A DNA stretch of 64,000 nucleotides from Candidatus Sulfopaludibacter sp. SbA3 (GTDB lineage Bacteria > Pseudomonadota > Alphaproteobacteria > Caulobacterales > Hyphomonadaceae). The stretch covers positions 1-64,000 of the forward strand of contig CAMEDD010000008.1 in NCBI GenBank assembly GCA_945913285.1. The letters run 5' to 3'. Within the stretch, counting starts at the first letter, position 1. Every line of letters begins with the position of its first letter. The notes beneath the pieces were generated by a model. The model was given only the letters and a program-made list of their open reading frames with translations. It was not told the origin of the DNA and did no database searches. Of this stretch, positions 1 to 9,213 are shown one piece after another. The position numbers were made by a program, and so were the translations under genes.

Positions 1-281
1 AGGTGCGCCCGCGGCGTCTCCATCGGCTTCAGCCCTTCGCGGTGCCCGACCCAGTGATGCGGCGCAGCGCGTGTCACCTCGCCGGTTTCCGCGCGCGTCA
101 GCCCCGCCAGAATGCGCAGCAGGGTGGTCTTGCCGGCCCCGTTCGACCCCCGCAGCAGCAAGGCCTCGCCGGGACGCACGGACAGGCTGACGCGCCGGAA
201 CAGGACGCGCTCGCCCCGGATCATGCCGAGCCCGGCGCCGGAAAGCAGGGGGGACAGAAGGGAAGGTGCCTGGGAATTCAT
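1..281 (-). CDS. ccmA: Heme exporter ATP-binding protein CcmA, 5' part only
   Basis: This is the ATPase of the CcmABCD complex, which works with heme delivery to CcmE in cytochrome c maturation at the inner membrane. The reading frame starts at an ATG at 281 and runs off the window edge, so about 93 N-terminal residues are seen. A Walker A motif (GSNGAGKTT) lies at residues 45-53, followed by LLRILAGL and the segment ending in the HWVGHREGLK block typical of CcmA. It is divergent from the aconitase gene, an arrangement common in alphaproteobacteria. The signature motif, Walker B and the remaining ccm genes lie outside the window. ABC family membership is certain from the sequence; the CcmA assignment rests on the HxxGHxxGLK block and on context. 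Confidence 0.85.
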   Translation of the reverse strand, partial: MNSQAPSLLSPLLSGAGLGMIRGERVLFRRVSLSVRPGEALLLRGSNGAGKTTLLRILAGLTRAETGEVTRAAPHHWVGHREGLKPMETPRAH

Positions 282-456
282 CGGGTCAGCGATAGCCGGT
301 TCCGCTGCCCGCGCAAACGCGGCCATGTCGCGCGCCCGTGATCGCCTCGGCAATTGCGTGGTAAGGTTCAGGCCTATAAGGGAACGACAGCATATCAAGG
401 CCGACCCGCCCCATTCCAGCGCCGGGCGGCCGCGTGACAGGAGGCTGCGCCCACTC

Positions 457-3225
457 ATGCCGTCTAAAGACAGCTTTAAATCGAAAAGCACGCTCACCGC
501 CGGTGGGAAGACGTACACCTACTATTCAGTGGATGCCGCCGCGAAGGCCGCCGGGCTCGGGGATGTCTCGCGCCTTCCTGCCGCGCTGAAAGTGCTGCTC
601 GAGAACATGCTGCGCTTCGAGGACGGTGTGACGGTCACCCCGGACGATATCAGCGCCTTCGGAGAGTGGGCCGACAAGGGCGGCCAGAACCCCCGCGAGA
701 TCGCCTACCGCCCGGCCCGCGTGCTAATGCAGGACTTCACGGGCGTGCCCGCCGTGGTCGACCTGGCGGCCATGCGCGACGGCATCAAGGCGCTGAAAGG
801 CGACGCGAAGAAGATCAACCCGCTGGTGCCGGTCGACCTGGTGATCGACCACTCGGTGATGATCGATGAGTTCGGCACACCCCGCGCCTTCCAGGCTAAC
901 GTTGATCTCGAATACGAGCGCAACATGGAGCGCTATACCTTCCTCAAGTGGGGTCAGAAGGCGTTTAACAATTTCCGCGTCGTGCCGCCGGGCACCGGGA
1001 TCTGCCACCAGGTGAACCTCGAATACCTTGCCCAGACGATCTGGACCGCCCCGAATGAAGCCGGCGAACTCGTTGCCTATCCAGACACGCTGGTCGGCAC
1101 GGACTCGCACACCACCATGGTCAACGGCCTTGCCGTCCTTGGCTGGGGCGTCGGCGGCATCGAAGCGGAAGCTGCCATGCTCGGCCAGCCGGTCTCGATG
1201 CTCATCCCCGAAGTCGTTGGCTTCAGGATCACGGGCGCGCTGAAGGAAGGCGTCACCGCGACCGACCTCGTGCTCAAGGTCGTCCAGATGCTGCGCAAGC
1301 ACGGCGTCGTGAACAAGTTCGTTGAATTCTACGGCCACGGCCTCGATAACATGCCGCTCGCTGACCGCGCGACGATTGCCAACATGGCCCCGGAATATGG
1401 TGCAACCTGCGGCTTCTTCCCGATCGATGACGAGACGCTGCGTTACCTGCGCCAGACCGGCCGCGACGAAGGCCGCGTTGCGCTGGTTGAGGCCTATGCC
1501 AAGCAGAACGGCTTCTGGCGCGGCGCCGACTATGCGCCGGTCTATACCTCGACGCTCGCTCTGGATCTCGGCGAGGTCGTCCCCGCCATCTCCGGCCCGA
1601 AACGTCCGCAGGACCATGTGGCGCTGGACAGGGCCGCGCAGGTGTTCGGTGACTATATGCGCGGCGTGCGTGTGCCGGAGCTGGCAGGCGCTGGCGCCAA
1701 AGCCGCCATGAAGGCGGAAGGCGGAGCGTCCGCGCCCGCAAGTCTGCCTGGCAACGTAGACGGGATCACAACTGCCTCCGTGGACGGCCGAGACTGGAAA
1801 CTGCGCGATGGCTCGGTCGTCATCGCCTCGATCACCTCTTGCACCAACACGTCTAACCCCTATGTGCTGATCGGCGCCGGCCTGTTGGCTCGCAAGGCGC
1901 GCGCCCTTGGCCTGACGCGCAAGCCCTGGGTCAAGACCTCGCTCGCCCCCGGATCGCAGGTCGTCTCCGAATACCTGAACGCCGCCGGCCTGCAGGAAGA
2001 CCTCGACGCGCTCGGCTTCAACCTCGTCGGCTATGGCTGCACGACCTGTATTGGCAACTCCGGCCCGCTCGCCCCTGAAATCTCGAAATCGGTCAACGAG
2101 AATGATCTCGTCGCGGTCTCGGTGCTCTCGGGCAACCGCAACTTCGAAGGCCGCATCAGCCCCGACGTGCGCGCGAACTATCTCGCCTCGCCGCCGCTGG
2201 TCGTCGCCTATGCGATCGCGGGCGACATGAACATCGACATCACAAAGGATCCGATTGCGACGTCGAAGGACGGCAAGCCGGTCTATCTCAAGGACATCTG
2301 GCCGACGACGAAAGAGATCGCCGACATGGTCCACGCGGTCGTTACCCGCGAGATGTTCATTTCCAAGTATGCGGACGTGTTCAAGGGCGACTCCAAATGG
2401 CAGGCGGTCGAGACCACCGACGCCGAGACCTATGACTGGCCAATCAGCTCGACCTATATTCAGAACCCGCCTTACTTCCGCGGCATGTCGCCGGAGAAGG
2501 GCGATATCAATCCGATTATGGGCGCGCGCGTCCTGGCTGTTCTCGGCGACATGATCACCACCGATCATATCTCGCCCGCCGGCTCGTTCAAAGCCTCGAG
2601 CCCGGCCGGCAAGTACCTGACCGACCGCCAGGTGCCGGTGAAGGATTTCAACTCTTACGGCTCGCGGCGCGGCAACCACGAGATCATGATGCGCGGCACG
2701 TTCGCGAACATCCGTATCAAGAACGAAATGCTGGGCGGCGTCGAAGGTGGCTACACGATCGGACCGGACGGCCAGCAGACCTCGATCTATGACGCGGCCA
2801 TGGCCTGGATCGACAAGGGCGTCCCGCTCGTTATCTTCGGCGGTATCGAATACGGCGCCGGCTCCAGCCGCGACTGGGCTGCGAAAGGCACAAACCTTCT
2901 CGGCGTGAAGGCCGTGATCGCCGAGAGTTTCGAGCGCATCCACCGCTCGAACCTCGTCGGGATGGGCGTCATCCCGTTTGAGTTCATGCCGGGCGAGGAC
3001 CGCAAGACGCTGGGCCTGAAGGGCACGGAAACGGTTGATATCGAAGGCCTCGGCAACGATATCCGTCCGCTCTCGGCGGTGCCCTGCAAGATCACCTATG
3101 CGGACGGCGCAGTGAAGACGATCCAGATCAAGTGCCGGATCGATACGGAAATCGAAGTCGACTACGTCAAGCATGGCGGGGTGTTGCACTACGTGCTGCG
3201 CGACCTCGCCCGCTCGGGCGCCTGA
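457..3225 (+). CDS. acnA: Aconitate hydratase A
   Basis: Aconitase interconverts citrate and isocitrate in the TCA cycle in the cytoplasm. The product is 922 residues, slightly longer than the usual 890 or so. The three [4Fe-4S] ligands are present as C462 (in SCTNTSNP), C528 and C531 (in YGCTTCIGNSGP); their 66 and 3 residue spacing is that of the AcnA/IRP1 family. The swivel-domain motif SYGSRRGNHEVM-like (SYGSRRGNHEIM) and GAGSSRDWAAKG are also present. The frame is open upstream to 112, but the ATG at 457 was chosen because an AGGAGG-like site lies at about 438-444 and homology begins at MPSKDSFKSKSTL. A strong terminator follows. A long antisense open frame over this gene is a high-GC artefact. 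Confidence 0.97.
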   Translation: MPSKDSFKSKSTLTAGGKTYTYYSVDAAAKAAGLGDVSRLPAALKVLLENMLRFEDGVTVTPDDISAFGEWADKGGQNPREIAYRPARVLMQDFTGVPAVVDLAAMRDGIKALKGDAKKINPLVPVDLVIDHSVMIDEFGTPRAFQANVDLEYERNMERYTFLKWGQKAFNNFRVVPPGTGICHQVNLEYLAQTIWTAPNEAGELVAYPDTLVGTDSHTTMVNGLAVLGWGVGGIEAEAAMLGQPVSMLIPEVVGFRITGALKEGVTATDLVLKVVQMLRKHGVVNKFVEFYGHGLDNMPLADRATIANMAPEYGATCGFFPIDDETLRYLRQTGRDEGRVALVEAYAKQNGFWRGADYAPVYTSTLALDLGEVVPAISGPKRPQDHVALDRAAQVFGDYMRGVRVPELAGAGAKAAMKAEGGASAPASLPGNVDGITTASVDGRDWKLRDGSVVIASITSCTNTSNPYVLIGAGLLARKARALGLTRKPWVKTSLAPGSQVVSEYLNAAGLQEDLDALGFNLVGYGCTTCIGNSGPLAPEISKSVNENDLVAVSVLSGNRNFEGRISPDVRANYLASPPLVVAYAIAGDMNIDITKDPIATSKDGKPVYLKDIWPTTKEIADMVHAVVTREMFISKYADVFKGDSKWQAVETTDAETYDWPISSTYIQNPPYFRGMSPEKGDINPIMGARVLAVLGDMITTDHISPAGSFKASSPAGKYLTDRQVPVKDFNSYGSRRGNHEIMMRGTFANIRIKNEMLGGVEGGYTIGPDGQQTSIYDAAMAWIDKGVPLVIFGGIEYGAGSSRDWAAKGTNLLGVKAVIAESFERIHRSNLVGMGVIPFEFMPGEDRKTLGLKGTETVDIEGLGNDIRPLSAVPCKITYADGAVKTIQIKCRIDTEIEVDYVKHGGVLHYVLRDLARSGA

Positions 3226-3245
3226 CGCAGCGTCAGCCGCAATGA

Positions 3246-3280
3246 AGCCCGCGGCGCGCCGGTCGTGCCGCGGGCTTTTT
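3246..3280 (+). terminator. Rho-independent terminator after acnA
   Basis: A perfect 10-bp stem (AGCCCGCGGC at 3246-3255 with GCCGCGGGCT at 3267-3276) has an 11-nt loop and ends in a run of five T. It sits 20 bp after the acnA stop codon. Confidence 0.9.
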
Positions 3281-3339
3281 CCAGTCACTCACGGGGGTGT
3301 GACTGTGCGCCGGGGCAGGGAGCGCCTATAACTTTAGTT

Positions 3340-3987
3340 ATGAAACGTGTCCTTTTTGCTCTGGCCATTCTGTTCGGCTCCGCAGGCTCCGCGTATGCGC
3401 AGGGGCCGATGCTTGTCGAGCTGTTCGCGTCCAAGAACTGCCGGGCCTGCCCCGCGGCTTACAAGACGCTGAAGGCGGTCGAGGCCGAGCGCGGCGACAG
3501 CGTCATGGTTCTGACCTGGGCGGTAGACTACTGGGACTATCTCGGCGGCAAGGAAAAGATGGCCCTTCCGGAATCGAAAGACCGCCAGCGCGGCTATGTG
3601 GACCGGTTCGAACTGCGTGGTCCGTACACGCCCCAATCGGTCTATAACGGCCTGACGCAGGCCCCCGGCAACAAGCCCGCCAAGGTCGGGGCGGCGATGA
3701 TGAAAGCCGAGATGGCCGAGCCCGTGAACGTGAAGGTCCAGCGCAGCGGACAGCGCGTCGTACTCAGTGGCCAGCCGGGCGGCCTGTCAGACATCTGGTG
3801 GGTTTCCTATCTCGACGCCGATGACAACACCACCAAGATGCCCAACCCTGTGACCAGCGTGCGCCAACTCGGCCCATGGCTCGGCGGCAAGGCTGAGCTG
3901 GCTCTGCCTGCCTGCACATCCGGATGTCTGCTGATCGTTCAGGAAGCCGGTATGGGCCGCGTGTTCGCGGCGATGCGGGCAGATTAA
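3340..3987 (+). CDS. Exported DUF1223 family protein
   Basis: This is a 215-residue protein of the DUF1223 family, exported proteins of unknown function with a thioredoxin-like look. A Sec signal peptide covers residues 1-20 (MKRVLFALAI start, cleavage after AYA). A CxxC motif (C34, C37 in SKNCRACPA) follows directly in the mature protein, in the place of a thioredoxin-fold active site. The start at 3340 was preferred over the open frame from 3265 because it gives the signal peptide. The gene stands alone, 3 bp from the convergent DUF4340 gene. A redox role is inference from the CxxC only. Confidence 0.85.
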   Translation: MKRVLFALAILFGSAGSAYAQGPMLVELFASKNCRACPAAYKTLKAVEAERGDSVMVLTWAVDYWDYLGGKEKMALPESKDRQRGYVDRFELRGPYTPQSVYNGLTQAPGNKPAKVGAAMMKAEMAEPVNVKVQRSGQRVVLSGQPGGLSDIWWVSYLDADDNTTKMPNPVTSVRQLGPWLGGKAELALPACTSGCLLIVQEAGMGRVFAAMRAD

Positions 3988-3990
3988 GCC

Positions 3991-5010
3991 TTAGCCCGGC
4001 TTGCGTATCATCGACGAAACGAGCGGCGTGTAATCGGCCCAGTCACTGGCGGTCAACTCGAAGGCCCACCCAGCCGCGCGCTCGTTTATTGCCGCTGCGC
4101 GCTGCGCGCCTTCGCCCGCTTCGATCGCGCGCATCGTGATGAAGTACCCGTCGCGCTCATGGTAAGCCTGCACATCAATCTCGAGCCCGTCATGCGTCTG
4201 GGTGATATGGCGGCCCACGGGGCTGGTTTTCAAAGCCGAGGCGGGTTTGACGCCGATCGGCAGGAACCGGGTCAGCGCAAGCGCCGGGCCGGAGACCGCA
4301 ACCCGGCTGACCAACCGGTCGCCCTGATAAGGCGGTGCCGGAAGGAAGGACTGGTCGCTCGCACCAATCGCGCGCTGGAGAAACAGGCTCGCGCCGGATG
4401 AATCGGTCAGCCGCAAGGCCGAGACCGCATCCTCGCTGATATCGAGGAAGCCGAGATCCAGCCAGGCTTCGGAATTGTAGAGCGGCGGCAGATCGCCGGT
4501 GACGCGGAAGGCCTGCACGTCGCCTGGCCGGCGCGCATAGATATAGTCGCCCTTCCTGCCCGTGATCAGCGCCGAGCCCGCATCGCCGTCCGGTCCGATC
4601 ACTTCGATCAGGGCGCCGCTGCCGCCTTTGCGCGGATCACCGAGACCCAGCCAGTCAAGCTTCTCAGGGTCATCCGTACGCGGCGTATCCCACACAAGAC
4701 TTTCGAGACCGGTTGCCAACTCGGCCAGCCGGTCCTGGCGCACCGGATATCCGTCGCGCCCGCCCAGCCTCCAGCCCTCGCCAGTGGCGAACAGCGAGTA
4801 GCGCTCGTCCGCCAGGGTGACGCGGATCTCGCTTACCTCCGCGCGCTGCTCTGCAAATCCCGGCAGCACGGGCTTGCCGGTGCGCTCGCTGTTAGGTGCA
4901 AGGCTGCCCCCGCCGAGATGGGAGATGACAGCCAGCAGGCTGAGCCCGGCGGCCAGGCCGGTCATCACGAGCATGCGCCGTGTTCTCCGGGCGCCGCGCA
5001 GCGTACTCAT
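3991..5010 (-). CDS. DUF4340 domain-containing membrane-anchored protein
   Basis: This is a 339-residue protein with one N-terminal membrane segment (about residues 13-31) and a large extracytoplasmic part. The lines reading SLFATGEGWRLGGRDGYPV and later DIQVQAYHERDGYF-like beta repeats are typical of DUF4340. It is the last gene of a four-gene minus-strand operon (ATPase, permease, GldG-like, DUF4340), and its start overlaps the stop of the GldG-like gene by 4 bp. In other proteobacteria DUF4340 proteins are regularly found with GldG-type auxiliary transport proteins. The transported substrate is unknown. Confidence 0.85.
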   Translation of the reverse strand: MSTLRGARRTRRMLVMTGLAAGLSLLAVISHLGGGSLAPNSERTGKPVLPGFAEQRAEVSEIRVTLADERYSLFATGEGWRLGGRDGYPVRQDRLAELATGLESLVWDTPRTDDPEKLDWLGLGDPRKGGSGALIEVIGPDGDAGSALITGRKGDYIYARRPGDVQAFRVTGDLPPLYNSEAWLDLGFLDISEDAVSALRLTDSSGASLFLQRAIGASDQSFLPAPPYQGDRLVSRVAVSGPALALTRFLPIGVKPASALKTSPVGRHITQTHDGLEIDVQAYHERDGYFITMRAIEAGEGAQRAAAINERAAGWAFELTASDWADYTPLVSSMIRKPG

Positions 5011-6869
5011 AACGCGGCCCTGCGCGGCCGCTTCTGGCGCCGCCAGACGAACACGCCGGCCAGCGCCACAAGGACCGGTCCGCCCCAGATGTTGATGGCT
5101 TTCAGGCTGACCTCAAGCCGGTCGATGGCGCGCCGGTAGTCGCGTTCCGTGTCGCGCAGCCGGCCGCGCAGGTCAAGGATGTCAGCCCGAAGGCTGGCAA
5201 GTTCGACCCGCTCTTCGTCTGAAAGCTCGGCCTCCGGATCACCTGCAAAGAAGCCATCGCCTGCGCCTGTGTCCTGCAGTTCGGCCAGCCGGGTCTGCGC
5301 CGCGGTGAGGCGCGTCTCAAGTTCGGCTTGCTGGCGGAAATACTGTTCCTCCGCCTCGCTCCGCATATTGTCGATCCGGGTCATGGAGCGCAGGGCAGGC
5401 GCGCGCGAGCGCAGCCGTGAGAGTTCACCGCCGCCGGCCAGTGCATCGACGGCGTTCAGCACAAGGGCGCCATTGTCAGCTACAGCGCCGCCGCCTTCCG
5501 CAATGTAGAATTCGTCCGCAATGAAATCGGCGTCGGCGATGATGATGATCTCCGCGCTGCGTTCGCCGGCGCGGATGTGTTCGGCGGCAACAGTGTCGCC
5601 GGGCGCATCCGCTCCGGGCGCGCCGCCCGGGAAGGCGGACACGAGCCGCCCGGAGACACGCATCGCCAGCGCCTGCGGCGCAGGCAAGCTCCGATAGGCG
5701 CGCAGCACATCCGCCGGCTGCATGTTGCGCGCGGCGGAGCCGGCGTCGATAAAAGAAGGGCTCGGGCCAGACATGATCAGCGGCGTCAGGGTAACCCCGT
5801 CAGGCGGCGAGTCTGGGATAAGGGCGCCTGGCGCGCCGAAATTGACGACGCGCATCAGATCGGCCGTAATCGGATCTTCGCGGTTCATGGACCCGGCCGG
5901 AATGCCGACGAAGAGCGGGTGGGCCAGTTCCTCGACGAGGCCGCGCGCGGTCTCCACCGGAACCGGCAGGGCATAGGCGGCGTCAGCCAGTGCGTCCGGC
6001 GACAGCTCCACGCCCCAGGCGCGCCCCAGCCGTCCGAGACCTGACCGGGCGAGCTCATTGCCGGCGCCGAACACATCGCCTGTAACGGCCGTTTTTGCGG
6101 CGGGATCGACCAGGAAAACGGCCCGCCCGCCGCGAAGCAGGTATTGGTCAATCAGCCATTCCTGCCGGCTCGTGAGCGGCGCCGGATGGGCCACAAGCAG
6201 CACGTCCAGATCATCTGGCAAGGCGCTGAAGTCATCGGCTACCGTTTCGAGTTCGAAACTGCGCGCAAGGTCCTGCAGCAAGATGTACCCTCCGGCCGGA
6301 TCCGGCGCGGACATGCCGGGCAAGGCGGACAGGACACCGACGCGCGGGGGCTCAGGATGGTTCAGCCGCGCAATCATCCGTGTCAGGTCATATTCCAGCG
6401 TCAATTCCTGCTCGGGGGCAAGGAAGGGCAGGATACGCACATCATCGACGGCGCTGCGTCCGATCACGCCAAAATAGAGCGGATCATTGCCGCTGGCCTC
6501 GATCGCGGAAATGCCGGCCGCCAGCGCTTCATCCTCGGCCTCGGAGAAAGGCGACGGATCAATCTCGCGCACGCGGATGCGCCCACCCGATTGCGATTCG
6601 TAAGTGGCCAGAAGCTCGCGCACCCGCGCCGCATGCGCTTGAACGGCGGGATACGCCTGCCCCGTGCGGCGGGCATACGCGAAAGTCAGGTCCACCGGCT
6701 CGCTGATCTCGGCCAGCGTCGTGCGCGTGGCGCGCGACAGCGTATAGAGCCTGCCATCGGTGAAATCGATTCGCGCGCCCGCCAGCAGTTTCTGCGCGGC
6801 AGTATTGCCCGCCAGCAGTATCACGCCGGCCAGCAGGGTAGAGAGCACAAGATAACGCCTCGTCTTCAT
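5007..6869 (-). CDS. GldG-like ABC transport auxiliary protein
   Basis: This is a 620-residue protein of the Gldg/ABC_transp_aux family. It has an N-terminal membrane segment (about residues 7-25), an extracytoplasmic domain with the DFTDGRLYTLS motif near the start, and the region around FLVDPAAKT and IIADADFIAD typical of the family. A heptad-rich coiled coil covers about residues 500-580, and a C-terminal membrane segment at about 592-610 is followed by a basic tail. It lies between the permease gene (9-bp gap) and the DUF4340 gene (4-bp overlap). In Bacteroidetes GldG takes part in gliding with GldA and GldF; that role should not be carried over to this organism. Substrate unknown. Confidence 0.85.
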   Translation of the reverse strand: MKTRRYLVLSTLLAGVILLAGNTAAQKLLAGARIDFTDGRLYTLSRATRTTLAEISEPVDLTFAYARRTGQAYPAVQAHAARVRELLATYESQSGGRIRVREIDPSPFSEAEDEALAAGISAIEASGNDPLYFGVIGRSAVDDVRILPFLAPEQELTLEYDLTRMIARLNHPEPPRVGVLSALPGMSAPDPAGGYILLQDLARSFELETVADDFSALPDDLDVLLVAHPAPLTSRQEWLIDQYLLRGGRAVFLVDPAAKTAVTGDVFGAGNELARSGLGRLGRAWGVELSPDALADAAYALPVPVETARGLVEELAHPLFVGIPAGSMNREDPITADLMRVVNFGAPGALIPDSPPDGVTLTPLIMSGPSPSFIDAGSAARNMQPADVLRAYRSLPAPQALAMRVSGRLVSAFPGGAPGADAPGDTVAAEHIRAGERSAEIIIIADADFIADEFYIAEGGGAVADNGALVLNAVDALAGGGELSRLRSRAPALRSMTRIDNMRSEAEEQYFRQQAELETRLTAAQTRLAELQDTGAGDGFFAGDPEAELSDEERVELASLRADILDLRGRLRDTERDYRRAIDRLEVSLKAINIWGGPVLVALAGVFVWRRQKRPRRAAL

Positions 6870-6878
6870 GTTGCCGCC

Positions 6879-7637
6879 TCAGCCCAGCCTCTGGCGCGAG
6901 GCCCAGAGGCAATTGAGATAGACAAATGTCGCCGTGAATCCCGCGAAATAGGCAACTGCGCGCAGTTCCAGCACGCCGCGCTGGGCGCCTTCAAACTGGG
7001 TGATGAAGGAAAAGCGCGCGACCAGATCGGCAAAGCCGGTGCCAAACAGGCTCTGCACGCTCGACAGCACAAGCGGCCATCCGGCAGCGGTGAACACGAA
7101 GGCAATCACGACGCTGATCACGAAGGCCGCGACCTGGCTGCCCGTCAGCGCAGAGACGGCCGCGCCGATGGAGAGATAGGCGCCGGCCATCAGCAGGCTG
7201 ACGAAATAGGTCAGCGCGATGGCGGTATTGTCCGGGTTACCTAGGAAATTCACCGACACCCACATCGGCGCCGTGAGCATGAGGCCTGCAGCTGCAACCG
7301 TCCACGCCGCCAGCAGCTTGCCAAGCACGAGGCCCGGAATGCCGATCGGCAAGGACAAAAGTAATTCATCCGTTCCGCTCGCCCGCTCGTCTGCCCAGAG
7401 GCGCATCGCAAGCGCGGGCAGGAAAATCATGTACAGCCAGGGATGCCAGGCAAAGAAGGGCTGAAGGTCGGCCACGCCGGTATCGAAGAAACGGCCCGCC
7501 TCCCAAGTGAAGAGGCCCAGCGCCAACAGGAATACGGCAAGGAACACATAGGCCATCGGCGTCGCAAAGTATGCCGCAAGCTCTCGCCGATAGGTGGCGG
7601 AAAAGCCGCTCATCTGACGGGTCAGGAAATCCTTCAC
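6879..7637 (-). CDS. ABC transporter permease, GldF/ABC-2 type
   Basis: This is a 252-residue inner-membrane permease with about six hydrophobic segments. The N-terminal stretch ELAAYFATPMAYVFLAVFL and the motif RLWADERASGTDELLLSLP are diagnostic for the GldF-like ABC-2 family. Its start overlaps the stop of the ATPase gene by 4 bp (ATGA), so the two are translationally coupled. It would form the membrane channel of an exporter with the upstream ATPase, and the GldG-like and DUF4340 proteins as extracytoplasmic partners. Confidence 0.9.
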   Translation of the reverse strand: MKDFLTRQMSGFSATYRRELAAYFATPMAYVFLAVFLLALGLFTWEAGRFFDTGVADLQPFFAWHPWLYMIFLPALAMRLWADERASGTDELLLSLPIGIPGLVLGKLLAAWTVAAAGLMLTAPMWVSVNFLGNPDNTAIALTYFVSLLMAGAYLSIGAAVSALTGSQVAAFVISVVIAFVFTAAGWPLVLSSVQSLFGTGFADLVARFSFITQFEGAQRGVLELRAVAYFAGFTATFVYLNCLWASRQRLG

Positions 7638-8365
7638 TGCGTTTCGTCCTCGACCTGATCTGTCAGCCGGCTGAAGGCGCCTTCCAGCGTTCCGTCCTCG
7701 GACTTCCGGGCAAGGCCGGCCGGCGTGTCATCCGCGATGATCCGACCCCGGTCGATCAGAACGGCGCGGTGGCACATCGCCGGCACTTCGGTCAGCGTAT
7801 GGGTGGAGATGACGATCGCCTTGGTGGGCGCCATCCGGGCGATGAGGGCACGCACGGCGCGCTTCTGGTTGGGGTCCAGTCCGTCGGTTGGTTCGTCCAG
7901 GACCAGCACGGGCGGGTCATGCAGGATGGCGCCCGCAAGGCCCACCCGGCGCCGGTAGCCCTTCGAGAGGTCCCCGATCCGCTGGTGGCAGACGGTCAAG
8001 ATCCGCGCATCGGCAATCGACCGGTCCACCGCGCTGGCCCGCTGGTTGCGGGGCAGGGCGCGCGCCTCGGCGAGGAAGCGGAGGAATTCCGGCGGCGTCA
8101 TGTCCTCGTAAAGCGGCGCGCCTTCCGGCAGGTAGCCGAGTGCCGCCTGCGCAGCCCGCCGGTCGGAGAGGATGGATCTCCCATCAATCAGCGCGTCGCC
8201 CGCGTCCGGCTCCAGCACGCCCGCGATCATCCGCATCGTGGTCGATTTGCCCGCGCCATTGGGCCCGAGGAAGCCCAGCACCGTACCTTTTTCCACGGTG
8301 AACGACACGCCGCGCACGGCCTGTTTCGCCCCGTAGGATTTCTCGAGCGCTCTGACTTCCAGCAT
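7634..8365 (-). CDS. ABC transporter ATP-binding protein, GldA-like
   Basis: This is a 243-residue ATPase. Walker A (GPNGAGKST) is at residues 34-42, the signature LSKGYRRR at 133-140 and Walker B (VLVLDEP) at 153-159, with DGLDP following. The ATG at 8365 starts the homologous segment (MLEVRALEKSYG); the frame is open to 8416, but that extra part has no family support. It is the first gene of the four-gene export module. The close match of its motifs to ABC-2 ATPases such as GldA and NosF makes export likely; no substrate can be named. Confidence 0.92.
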   Translation of the reverse strand: MLEVRALEKSYGAKQAVRGVSFTVEKGTVLGFLGPNGAGKSTTMRMIAGVLEPDAGDALIDGRSILSDRRAAQAALGYLPEGAPLYEDMTPPEFLRFLAEARALPRNQRASAVDRSIADARILTVCHQRIGDLSKGYRRRVGLAGAILHDPPVLVLDEPTDGLDPNQKRAVRALIARMAPTKAIVISTHTLTEVPAMCHRAVLIDRGRIIADDTPAGLARKSEDGTLEGAFSRLTDQVEDETQ

Positions 8366-8453
8366 ACCGTGCAGGTGCCTCACCTTCTGGCCGCTGCTGA
8401 TAGACCGCTTGGCCACGCGCTTCCAGTGCGCAGGCTGCCAGATTACGCGGGAT

Positions 8454-9209
8454 TTAGGCGGCGAACCGCGCCACTTCCTCGATCAGGCATTTGGCGGCGA
8501 CGTCCACGATCCGGCCGCCATCGGCGGCATTGGACTGGGTCGGGTCCGATCCGATGCGGCCATCCGGGAAGTCGCGGCGGTAGCGAACGGCGTCGCTGAT
8601 CGTGCCGTTCGGAGCGATTTTTGGGCTCATCACGGTGTGCTGGCGCTCCCGGTCCGGATAGGCCCAGTAAGTGACGGAGACTTCAGAGGCGGTTGCGTGG
8701 CTGCCATGGCCGGAGGGATATAACTGGTTGCAGAGGTTCATGACTTCCCGGAAATCCCACCAGTCGCGCCGCTTCAGCACGAGGCCCGGGCGGTTGTCGG
8801 CGCCGCGCGGATCAAAGCTGCGCCGGGCATGGATTTCGGAGAATGCCGCCTCGATGGTCGAGATGTTGCCGCCATGCCCGTTAAACCAATAGATGCGCTC
8901 GAACCCGTGGCGCAGGAAGCTTTCGGTCCAGTCGGTCATCGCCGCGATCATCGTCGTCGGGCGAAGCGTGACTGTACCCGGAAAGCCAAGATGATGCTGC
9001 GCGCAGCCAACATTGAAGGCCGGCCCGATCAGCAGCTTGTCCGGCGCGAGGCTCTCGGCATGATTGGCAATGATTTCCGGGCACAGCGCATCCGTTCCGA
9101 TGAAGCCGTTCGGCCCGTGCTGCTCCATGGAGCCAATCGGGATCACGATCGTTTTCGAGGTGGTCAGCCAGGCTTCGATGTCCGGCCAGGTCGAGACGGG
9201 AAGGCGCAT
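8454..9209 (-). CDS. Creatininase family protein (metal-dependent amidohydrolase)
   Basis: This is a 251-residue member of the creatininase/MftE/FAPy-deformylase superfamily, metal-dependent hydrolases acting on cyclic or linear amides. Likely metal ligands are E29 and H31 (in GSMEQHG), D40 (in IGTDALCP), H112 (in NGHGGN) and E120. The ATG at 9209 was chosen because an AAAGGA site lies 9-10 bp upstream and homology begins there; the open frame extends to 9287 inside purK. It begins 4 bp after the purK stop, so it is probably the third gene of a purE-purK operon. That position suggests a purine- or imidazole-related substrate, which is inference only. True creatininase activity is not implied. 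Confidence 0.85.
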   Translation of the reverse strand: MRLPVSTWPDIEAWLTTSKTIVIPIGSMEQHGPNGFIGTDALCPEIIANHAESLAPDKLLIGPAFNVGCAQHHLGFPGTVTLRPTTMIAAMTDWTESFLRHGFERIYWFNGHGGNISTIEAAFSEIHARRSFDPRGADNRPGLVLKRRDWWDFREVMNLCNQLYPSGHGSHATASEVSVTYWAYPDRERQHTVMSPKIAPNGTISDAVRYRRDFPDGRIGSDPTQSNAADGGRIVDVAAKCLIEEVARFAA

Positions 9210-9213
9210 GCGG

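Noticed and set aside
724-3288. 854-residue open frame antisense to acnA
   Set aside because: Arg/His/Asp-rich composition, no family pattern, and the plus-strand aconitase explains the region fully; it is a product of high-GC codon structure.
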